DNA of 30,683 bases from positions 1 through 30,683 of the forward strand of contig CBFHPD010000036.1 of NCBI GenBank assembly GCA_965657495.1, read 5' to 3'. Shown in pieces: positions 22,511 through 30,500 of this stretch; within the stretch, counting starts at the first letter, position 1, and every line of letters starts with the position of its first letter. The translations under genes and the position numbers were made by a program. A model generated the notes under the pieces. It saw nothing but the letters and a program-made list of their open reading frames with translations. It had not been told where the DNA came from and made no database searches. The DNA comes from JALQTD01 sp965657495 (GTDB taxonomy: Bacteria > Bacteroidota > Bacteroidia > Flavobacteriales_D > Sanyastnellaceae).

Positions 22511-23086
22511 ATGATTTTACCAGTGGTTGCTTATGGAGATCCTGTCCTGAAGGCGGAAGCCGCGGACATTGAGCAAGGCCAAAACGGATTGGAAGCGTTG
22601 ATCGCCAACATGTGGGAAACCATGTACGCCTCCGAGGGCGTCGGTTTGGCCGCTCCGCAGATCGGTGAGTCGATCCGGCTCTTCATCGTGGACGCGAGCC
22701 CCTTCGCGGAAGGGGAGCACGGGGATTTGGCCTGCAAGGATTTCAAGCGGGTCATGATCAACCCGGTGATTTTCGAAGAAAGCGAGGAGGAAGACGGCAT
22801 GGAAGAAGGGTGCTTGAGCATCCCCGGCATCCGGGAGAACGTGCAGCGCCCGGTGGCCATCGGAGTGGAATATTACAACGAGCAGTGGGAGTTGGTGGAA
22901 GAGCGGCTCGAGGGCATTCCCGCGCGCGTTGTGCAGCACGAATACGACCACGTTGAAGGCGTGCTCATCACCGACCACATCAGCCCGATGCGGCGCCGGT
23001 TGCTGCACGGCAAGTTGCGCGACATCACCAACGGAAAGGTCAACGTGGACTACCGCATGCGGTTCCCAGGGGTGCGCGGGCGATGA
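22511..23086 (+). CDS. def: Peptide deformylase
   Basis: Encodes 191 residues. Deformylase removes the formyl group from nascent protein N-termini using a metal (Fe or Zn) held by one Cys and two His. All three motifs are present: GVGLAAPQIG (43-52), EGCLS (99-103, ligand Cys101) and QHEYDH (142-147, His143 and His147 with catalytic Glu144). An insertion of acidic residues (FEESEEEDGMEEG) precedes motif 2, as often seen in Bacteroidota deformylases. The stop codon overlaps the next ATG (ATGA at 23083), so it leads a small operon. Its -7-like box ends 4 nt before ATG. Confidence 0.96.
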   Translation: MILPVVAYGDPVLKAEAADIEQGQNGLEALIANMWETMYASEGVGLAAPQIGESIRLFIVDASPFAEGEHGDLACKDFKRVMINPVIFEESEEEDGMEEGCLSIPGIRENVQRPVAIGVEYYNEQWELVEERLEGIPARVVQHEYDHVEGVLITDHISPMRRRLLHGKLRDITNGKVNVDYRMRFPGVRGR

Positions 23087-23613
23087 AGTGGCAGGTAGGA
23101 GTGGCCTTGTTGCTGGTGGCGTGCGGAACTTCGGGGCCGGCGGTGGAGGAGCCGGGTTGCGGGGAGCGGCTTGAGGGCATTGCGGGCTTGGAGGCGCAGT
23201 TGTTTGAGGACGACGCCGTGGCGGGCGAGGTGCGGACCGCGTTGATCCGGGCGTACGCCGATTTTGCCAACGCCTGCAACGGGGAGCCCGAGACGGCGGA
23301 GATGCTCTTCCGTCGGGCGGATTTGTTGCGGTCGCAAGGCGCCTTCGAGGAGGCCATGACCCAGTTGCGGGATGTGCACGACCATTTTCCGCAGTACCCC
23401 CATCGGGCGCGGTGTGCCTTCCTGGTGGGATTCATTGCTGAGACCGAACTCGGGGACCGGGAACAGGCCCGCCTGACGTACCGCCAAGTGCTCGAAGTGC
23501 ACCCGGATTCGGAGGAGGCGGAGTGGGCCCGTATGTCGTTGGTGCAGTTGGATTTGCGCGGAGAAGAATTGCTCCGTAATTTCCAACACCATGACGCAAC
23601 ATCGACTCCTTAA
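23083..23613 (+). CDS. TPR-containing lipoprotein
   Basis: Encodes 176 residues. The N-terminus MKWQVGVALLLVACGTS is a lipoprotein signal with lipobox LVAC (Cys14). The mature part is helical with tetratricopeptide-like repeats: AEMLFRRADLLRSQGAFEEA and RCAFLVGFIAETELGDREQA followed by RLTYRQVLEVHPDSEEA, which matches the TPR consensus well. It probably acts as an envelope scaffold; the partner is unknown. It begins inside the def stop codon (ATGA), and its last 23 bases overlap the start of the next gene, so the three genes are likely co-transcribed. Confidence 0.85.
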   Translation: MKWQVGVALLLVACGTSGPAVEEPGCGERLEGIAGLEAQLFEDDAVAGEVRTALIRAYADFANACNGEPETAEMLFRRADLLRSQGAFEEAMTQLRDVHDHFPQYPHRARCAFLVGFIAETELGDREQARLTYRQVLEVHPDSEEAEWARMSLVQLDLRGEELLRNFQHHDATSTP

Positions 23614-24649
23614 TTGGCGCTGGGCGCGGTACGCGTTTTCCTTGACCATTCCATTGGCCGCGGCGGCTTCGTTCTTGTTAGAAGGGGGGTGGGCATTTTT
23701 TGCCATTGCTTACGCCTTCGGGGTGTTGCCTTTGTTGGAGTTGGTGCTTGCGCCAAACGGGCGCAACTTGGGGCCGGACGAGCGCGAGGCGGTGGCGCAC
23801 GACGGGCGGTTCGATGCGTGGCTGTGGGCCATGATCCCGGTGCAGTGGGGCATGTTGGCGTGGTTTTTAACTGCGGTGGCTGACGCGGAGGTGGGCAGCG
23901 TGACGTGGTGGGGCTGGGTGAGCGCGATGGGGCTGTTGTGCGGGGTGTTGGGCATCAACGTGGCGCACGAATTGGGGCATCGGCCGGGGCGGAAAGCGGC
24001 GTGGGGGGCGTATGCCCTGCTGTTGACTTCGTTTTACACGCACTTTTATGTGGAGCACAACCGGGGGCACCACCGGAATGTGGCCACGGCGTCTGATCCG
24101 GCCACGGCGCGGCGAGGGGAATGGGTGTGGTGGTTTTGGCTCAAATCGTGGTGGGGAGGTTGGTGGCACGGGATGCAGCTGGAGGCCCAACGGTGCAAGC
24201 GTGCGGGCAAGTCGCCCTACGGTTGGCACAATGAAGTGCTCCGTTGGCAGGTCATACAGGGGCTTGCCTTCGCTGTGGTGTACGCAAGTTGGGGGGGCGC
24301 GGTGGCGGGGTCCTGGGTGTTGGCCGGGGCGATGGGGGGCTTGTTGCTGGAGACCGTCAATTACATCGAGCATTATGGGTTGACGCGGGAGCGGGTTTCG
24401 CCCCACCGGTATGAGCGCGTGCAGCCGGTGCACAGTTGGAATTCGAACCACCCGCTGGGGCGGTTGGTGCTGTTCGAGCTCAGCCGGCATTCGGACCACC
24501 ACGCGCGGCCTGACAAGCCCTATGCCCAACTCGATCACCTCGATGATGCGCCGCAGTTGCCCACGGGTTATCCGGGGATGATGCTCTTGAGTTGGTTGCC
24601 CCCGCTGTATTTCGCGGTGATGCACCCCTTGCTGCGGACGGAGCGATGA
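23591..24649 (+). CDS. AlkB-type alkane 1-monooxygenase (membrane di-iron hydroxylase)
   Basis: Encodes 352 residues with about six hydrophobic segments. The eight-histidine pattern of integral-membrane di-iron enzymes is complete: HELGHR (126-131), EHNRGHH (155-161) and RHSDHHA (299-305), plus NYIEHYG (257-263), the extra AlkB/XylM signature. These enzymes hydroxylate the terminal carbon of alkanes or related hydrophobic chains with O2 and electrons from rubredoxin. No rubredoxin, reductase, alcohol dehydrogenase or AlkS-type regulator is nearby, so alkane use is not shown; lipid or sterol-side-chain hydroxylation is possible. The ATG at 23591 overlaps the TPR gene by 23 nt; a TAATTTCC sequence lies 6 nt before it. 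Confidence 0.92.
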   Translation: MTQHRLLNWRWARYAFSLTIPLAAAASFLLEGGWAFFAIAYAFGVLPLLELVLAPNGRNLGPDEREAVAHDGRFDAWLWAMIPVQWGMLAWFLTAVADAEVGSVTWWGWVSAMGLLCGVLGINVAHELGHRPGRKAAWGAYALLLTSFYTHFYVEHNRGHHRNVATASDPATARRGEWVWWFWLKSWWGGWWHGMQLEAQRCKRAGKSPYGWHNEVLRWQVIQGLAFAVVYASWGGAVAGSWVLAGAMGGLLLETVNYIEHYGLTRERVSPHRYERVQPVHSWNSNHPLGRLVLFELSRHSDHHARPDKPYAQLDHLDDAPQLPTGYPGMMLLSWLPPLYFAVMHPLLRTER

Positions 24650-24678
24650 GGGGGTGAGGGGCGCGTTGGATTTCGCGG

Positions 24679-24686
24679 TAAATTTG
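24679..24686 (+). promoter_or_regulatory. -7 box TAAATTTG for the aldolase gene
   Basis: Perfect TAnnTTTG match, 19 nt before ATG 24706, giving a short leader. A -33 TTG at normal spacing is not obvious. Confidence 0.55.
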
Positions 24687-24705
24687 GCCCCAAATCAAAA
24701 CCCAA

Positions 24706-25776
24706 ATGAGCAGCAAATTCCGCGCAGGCGTCCTCTGGGGCGAAGAAGTACGAGCCGTTTTTCAAGATGCCCAAGCGCATCAATACGCATTGCCAGCCGT
24801 CAATGTCATTGGCACCGATTCGGTCAATGCGGTGATGGAAACGGCCGCGAAAGTGGGGTCGCCCGTCATTGTCCAATTGTCCAATGGCGGAGCTTCGTTT
24901 TATGCAGGGAAAGGACTGAAGACGGAAGGCCAACGCGCCGCGGTGTTGGGCAGTGTGAGCGCGGCGTTGCATGTGCACACCATGGCCCAAGCTTACGGCG
25001 TCCCGGTCATCCTGCACACCGACCATTGCGCACGGAAGTTGCTCCCTTGGATTGACGGCCTGTTGGACGCGGGAGAAGCGCATTTTGAGCGGACCGGTCA
25101 GCCCCTGTTCAGCTCCCACATGATCGACCTCAGCGAGGAGCCAATTGAAGACAACCTCGACACCTGTGTGACGTACATGGAGCGCATGGAAAAGATGGGC
25201 ATGTTCCTCGAAATCGAACTCGGGGTCACCGGGGGCGAAGAGGATGGGGTGGACAACAGCGACGTGGACGCGAGCAAGCTTTACACCCAACCGGAAGAGG
25301 TGGCGTACGCGTACGAGCGCTTGAAGCGCGTGAGCGACCGGTTCACCGTCGCAGCGGCATTTGGCAACGTGCACGGTGTCTACAAGCCGGGGAATGTTTC
25401 CTTGCAGCCCAAGATTTTGGACGCGAGCCAGCGCCACATCGAGGAGAAGTTCGGTACCGATCCCAAACCCGTGGACTTCGTGTTCCACGGCGGAAGCGGT
25501 TCGAGCGTAGAAGAGATCCGCGAGGCCATTTCCTATGGGGCGATTAAAATGAACATCGACACCGACATGCAGTGGGCCTTCGCCGCGGGCATCCGCGACT
25601 ACTTCGCGTCGAATGCGGCGTATTTGCAAAGCCAAATCGGCAACCCGGAAGGCGCAGAAAAGCCGAACAAAAAGTTCTACGATCCGCGGGTTTGGTTGCG
25701 CGCGGGTGAGGTGACGTTCGTGGAGCGGTTGGAACAGGCGTTTGCAGACCTGAACTGCATCGGCCGCAACAACTGA
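24706..25776 (+). CDS. fbaA: Class II fructose-bisphosphate aldolase
   Basis: Encodes 356 residues of the zinc-dependent class II, type A group, which reversibly splits fructose 1,6-bisphosphate into DHAP and glyceraldehyde 3-phosphate. Motifs in order: LPAVNVIGTDSVNAVMETAA, LHTDHCARKLLPWIDGLL (catalytic Asp and first zinc His), FLEIELGVTGGEEDGVDN (zinc Glu region and the flexible loop), AFGNVHGVYKPGNV (zinc His), FHGGSGSS (zinc His and phosphate-binding loop) and IKMNIDTDMQWAF. The start is supported by homology and the -7 box. pgi follows after 5 nt, so two neighbouring glycolytic/gluconeogenic enzymes are co-transcribed. Confidence 0.97.
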   Translation: MSSKFRAGVLWGEEVRAVFQDAQAHQYALPAVNVIGTDSVNAVMETAAKVGSPVIVQLSNGGASFYAGKGLKTEGQRAAVLGSVSAALHVHTMAQAYGVPVILHTDHCARKLLPWIDGLLDAGEAHFERTGQPLFSSHMIDLSEEPIEDNLDTCVTYMERMEKMGMFLEIELGVTGGEEDGVDNSDVDASKLYTQPEEVAYAYERLKRVSDRFTVAAAFGNVHGVYKPGNVSLQPKILDASQRHIEEKFGTDPKPVDFVFHGGSGSSVEEIREAISYGAIKMNIDTDMQWAFAAGIRDYFASNAAYLQSQIGNPEGAEKPNKKFYDPRVWLRAGEVTFVERLEQAFADLNCIGRNN

Positions 25777-25781
25777 TTTCC

Positions 25782-27401
25782 ATGTTGGCATCCCATGATC
25801 CCTTGAAGCTTCCGGCATTCGCGAAGCTGGAATCCCTGCGCGCTGCCTGGGAGCAGCGCACCGTGGCTGAGGCGTTTGCTGAAGACGCGGGAAGGTTTGA
25901 GCAATTGCATTTGGCCCTGCCCGGTTTGTTGTTCGATTATTCGAAGCAGCGCCTCGATGCCCAAGTCATGGAGGCTTTGGTGGAGTGGGCGCAGCAAGCA
26001 GGCGTGGAAGCGGCGCGTGATGCGCAGTTCGGGGGTGAGGCCATCAACGCCACGGAAGGGCGGGCGGTCTTGCACGTGGCCCTTCGGGGAGAAGCAGGCG
26101 ACGCCTTCCAAGTGGGCGGGAAGCCGGTCATGGAGGAGGTCTTGGCGGTGCGCGATCGGATGCTGGCGTTTGCCGAACAGGTCCGTGCTTCGGACGAGAT
26201 CACGGATGTGGTGAACATCGGCATCGGGGGGTCGGATTTGGGGCCGGAGATGGTGGTGCGCGCCTTGCGGAAGTTTGCCAATGGTCCGCGCGTGCACTTT
26301 GTGAGCAACGTGGACGGGGCGCATTTGGAAGCGACGCTGGCGGGATTGGATCCTCAGAAGACCCTGTTCATTGTGGTCAGCAAGACCTTCACGACGCAAG
26401 AAACGATGACCAATGCGCGCGCCGCCCGGGAGTGGGTGGTGGCGGCGATGGGGGAGTCCGGCGTGCAGGAGCGCTTCGCAGCGGTGTCGTCGAATGTGCC
26501 GTTGGCCCAAGATTTCGGCATTGCGCCGGAACGGGTGTTCGGATTTGGTGACTGGGTCGGTGGACGTTATTCGCTGTGGGGCCCGGTGGGGCTGGCCATT
26601 GCAGTGGCGGTGGGACGCGAGTCCTTCACGGAACTCTTGCGGGGTGCCCGCGACATGGACCGCCATTTCCAACAGGCGCCGTTGGCCACAAACGCGCCTG
26701 TATTGGCCGCGTTGATCGGTTGTTGGAACGTAAACCTGTGGGGCTTCGCGAGCCACGCGATTTTGTGCTACGCCCAGGATTTGTCCCGATTTGCGGCCTA
26801 TATGCAGCAAGCGGACATGGAATCCAATGGCAAGTACATCGGGCGCGACGGCCAACCGGTGCGCCACGCGACTGGCCCGGTGGTTTGGGGCGAGGCCGGA
26901 ACGAATGGCCAGCACGCATTCTATCAACTGCTGCACCAAGGGACTTCCGTTCATCCGGCTGACATCGTGGCCTTCAAGTCGCCGCTGTCTGAAAGCGTTG
27001 ATCACCACCGGAAGCTGCTCGCCAACGCCATCGCCCAAGCGGAAGCGTTCATGCGCGGAAAAGACCGGGCGGCCGTGGAGTCGGACATGCGCAAGTCGGG
27101 AAAAAGTGAGGACGACATCGCACGGATCGCGCCCCACCGGGTGTTTGAGGGCAACCGTCCGACGTCGTTTTTCCTGTTTGATCGGCTGGATCCCCATGCG
27201 CTTGGACAGCTCATCGCCCTGCACGAGCACCGCATTTTCGTGCAAGGGGTGCTTTGGAACATCCTGAGTTTCGACCAATGGGGGGTGGAGCTGGGCAAGG
27301 CCTTGGCGTCATCGGTGTTGAAGGAGTTGGAAGGCCAAACCCCGACCCCACACGATGCCTCCACGGCGGCCCTCATCAAGGCGTGCACAACGGAGCGTTG
27401 A
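25782..27401 (+). CDS. pgi: Glucose-6-phosphate isomerase
   Basis: Encodes 539 residues, normal length for the family. It interconverts glucose 6-phosphate and fructose 6-phosphate. Readable motifs: NIGIGGSDLGPEMVVRAL (sugar-phosphate loop), VVSKTFTTQETMTNA, GDWVGGRYSLWGPVGLAIA (signature 1), WGEAGTNGQHAFYQLLHQGT (active-site Glu and His) and FDQWGVELGK (signature 2 with the catalytic Lys). It starts 5 nt after the aldolase stop and lies in the same transcription unit. The 119-bp gap after it carries the promoter of the repeat-protein gene. Confidence 0.97.
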   Translation: MLASHDPLKLPAFAKLESLRAAWEQRTVAEAFAEDAGRFEQLHLALPGLLFDYSKQRLDAQVMEALVEWAQQAGVEAARDAQFGGEAINATEGRAVLHVALRGEAGDAFQVGGKPVMEEVLAVRDRMLAFAEQVRASDEITDVVNIGIGGSDLGPEMVVRALRKFANGPRVHFVSNVDGAHLEATLAGLDPQKTLFIVVSKTFTTQETMTNARAAREWVVAAMGESGVQERFAAVSSNVPLAQDFGIAPERVFGFGDWVGGRYSLWGPVGLAIAVAVGRESFTELLRGARDMDRHFQQAPLATNAPVLAALIGCWNVNLWGFASHAILCYAQDLSRFAAYMQQADMESNGKYIGRDGQPVRHATGPVVWGEAGTNGQHAFYQLLHQGTSVHPADIVAFKSPLSESVDHHRKLLANAIAQAEAFMRGKDRAAVESDMRKSGKSEDDIARIAPHRVFEGNRPTSFFLFDRLDPHALGQLIALHEHRIFVQGVLWNILSFDQWGVELGKALASSVLKELEGQTPTPHDASTAALIKACTTER

Positions 27402-27419
27402 GAATCAAAAGGTGCGGGG

Positions 27420-27450
27420 TTGTAAAAGGACAGGATTCCCTTTAACTTGA
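27420..27450 (+). promoter_or_regulatory. Possible promoter TTG-N20-TAACTTGA before the repeat protein
   Basis: TTG at 27420-27422 and TAACTTGA at 27443-27450, an imperfect TAnnTTTG, would give a leader of about 65 nt before ATG 27521. Confidence 0.4.
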
Positions 27451-27520
27451 GCGCAGATGCGGCAACCGGGCGTGTGTCCGGTCGTCCAAATGACAGACTC
27501 AACCAACCCAACCCTACACC

Positions 27521-30500
27521 ATGAGATTTTCCTTGCTCGCAGCTGCATTGAGCCTGCTTACACTCAACGCGAGTGCCTCGTTTACAGGCATCACCGTTGA
27601 GACCACAGCCACGTCTGAGTTTGGCACGACCTACCGTTTTTATGCCAATTTTGACTCCCCCACAGACGAATTAATTGCAGTTTACGGAGAGCAGAGCGTA
27701 TCGTTGAATGCGCCACTCCAAGTCACCACGTCCACGACGTTCTACCAGGATCCGCTCGGGGTGTTTCTCGGGCAAGGCATCCAAGAAGCGTTTTTCGGTG
27801 TGGTGCCCAGCTTGGCTTATGACTCGTGGTTCACCATCGGTTCGGCCAATTCTAACGGTTCCGGTGGCGTATCCCAGTTGGGTTTCGAGCCTTTTCAGGC
27901 CGGGTTTGAGTCAGGCAATGGGTTCATTGTCGACAACCAAAATGGCGCTTCGTGGTATGCCGTCCCCGGGTCTTCGGTGGACGCCCTCGCGGGCGACGAC
28001 GGCCAGGTCCTGATCGCCCAACTGACCACGACCGGGGTGATGTCCTTGGTGTGGAACTTGCAATACCGCGACGGCGACAACGTCACCTTCAACGAGGAAG
28101 GCCTCGAAATGACGTGGCCACAACTCGAGGCGGGCTGCATGGATGAAGCGGCTTGCAACTACAGCAGCACAGCGGAGGTGGATGACGGCTCGTGCTTCTC
28201 CATCGGAGATGCCTGCGATGACGGCGACGCCAACACCGCAAGCGATGTGGTGGACGAATCCTGCAACTGCACCGGCGTCCTTATCGTCACGGGCTGCATG
28301 GACGAGACGGCGTGCAATTACAACCCAGCAGCCAACACGGAAGGGGTGTGTTTGACGGTGGGTGACGCCTGCAGCGACGACGACCCCAGCACCGTGAACG
28401 ACGTGTACACGGCTGACTGCACTTGCGAAGGTGAAATCGCCGTCAGCGGTTGCGATGATCCCGCCGGGTGCAACTACGTCCCTAATGTGAACCAGCTCGA
28501 GGTGTGCTACTACTCGAACGATCCATGCGATGACGGTGATGCGAACACCATCAACGACGCGTACAACGCGGACTGCATGTGCGCCGGTACGCTCTTCATC
28601 GAAGGGTGCACGGACGATTCGGCGTGCAACTACGATGCCACGGCCACCGATGACGACGGTTCGTGCACGTACGCCGCTCCAGGGGAAGATTGTGCAGGGG
28701 AGTGCCTTTCTGACGCCAACAACAACGGCGTGTGCGACGACTTAGAAGTCTTCGGCTGCACGGCTGAGACAGCGGACAACTACACCCCTGAAGCGACGAC
28801 CGACAACGGCTCTTGCAGCTGGGCGGGCGGCCTCATTGAGGGCATTTCCTACGAAGTGTACGCGGAGGATGGCGTCACGGGCTACACCACCTACCGCATT
28901 TTCGCGGACTTCTCGTCTGCTGACCTCGAAGTGGTCGCAGCCTTCGGATACGACACCGCCCCATGGACCATTTCGTCCACGGGTGACATTTACCAGGACG
29001 AAATGGGCGGCGATTACGCTGCTGATTTGAACCCGGCATTCTTTGGCTTCTTCCCGAGCATGGAATTTGACACGTGGTTGGCCTTGGGGGCCGCCCCGGG
29101 CGCGGATGACAACTCCACCTCATTGGGTATGGAGGACTTCATGCTCGATTTCAATGCCACGGATGAGTTGAATGTTAACACGTTCACGGGCGGTTCCATC
29201 TACTTGGTGCCGGGCGTTTCCTCGCAGGCGGTTCCGGCGGATGGCCGGGTCTTGTTGGGCCAAATCACGTCAAACGGCGTGGTTTCAGTCAACTGGAACA
29301 TCCAAATCCGGGACTTCGACCTCGTGACCTACCAAGGCACGGGCATGGCCTTGACGTTCCCCCAAGACGACACCGGCCTCGGATGCACGGACCCGCTCGC
29401 CGACAACTACGATCCGGCTGCGACGTTCGATGACGGTTCCTGCGAATACCCCGAGCCGAGCTACACGGGCCTCACTTATGAGTTGGTGGCAGAGAACATG
29501 CCCACAGAGGGTTTGCGCACCTACCGGGTGTATGCCAACTTCGACAACCCGGACGATCAGCTCACTGCCGTCTTTGCTCAAGAAGGCGACCCCATGAGCA
29601 TCACCACGACCACGTCGTTCTACCAGAACGAGTTGGGCGGTGCCTTCGCCAACGAGGTTTCTCCCACGGCTTTGATGGTCGACCCCGACCTGGCCTACGA
29701 TTCGTGGTTCACCGTCGGGGGAGAGGATTCCGAGGTCAACCTGACCACGGTCGGTGTGGGTGCGGCAGCCGCTGAATTCGAGGCTGGAGGGGCGTTTGCG
29801 ATTGACAATGCACTGGGAGGAAGTTGGTTCGTCTTGCCGGGCTTGGAACCTTTGGCCTACCCCGATGAAAACGGCCGGGTGCTCATCGCGCAGCTGACGA
29901 CAGACGGCGTGGTGAACCTGTCGGTCAACCTGCAATACCGAGCGGAAAACGGATCGAACCCGCAGGAAATCGAGCAAACGCTGGAGTTCCCGGTCGTCAT
30001 CCAAGGTTGCACGGACGACCAAGCCTGCAATTACGACTTCGAGGCGGAGGTGAACGACGGGTCGTGCGTCTACCCCGAGCCCTTCCGCGATTGCTTCGGT
30101 AACTGCTTGAACGACACCGATGGTGACGGCATTTGCGACGAACTTGAAGTGGCGGGTTGCACCGATTCGGCAGCGGCCAACTACAATGCAGAGGCGACCG
30201 ATGACGACGGTTCATGTGAATTCCCGGGCTGCACGGATCCGGCTGCTTGCAACTACGATGCGACTGCTAACACGAACGATGGTTCGTGTGAATTCCCAGA
30301 ACAGTATTACGACTGCGATGGGAACTGCATCAACGACACCGATGGGGACGGGGTGTGCGATGAATTGGAAGTGCCGGGCTGCACGGACGCCGATGCGTCG
30401 AACTACAACGCGCTCGCAACGGATGACGACGGTTCTTGCGCATTCCCAGGTTGCACGAACCCCGACGCGGACAACTACGATGCCACAGCGAATGTGGACG

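Noticed and set aside
25677..27278. Long minus-strand open frame (533 codons) opposite pgi
   Set aside because: Shadow frame; pgi on the plus strand has complete catalytic motifs.
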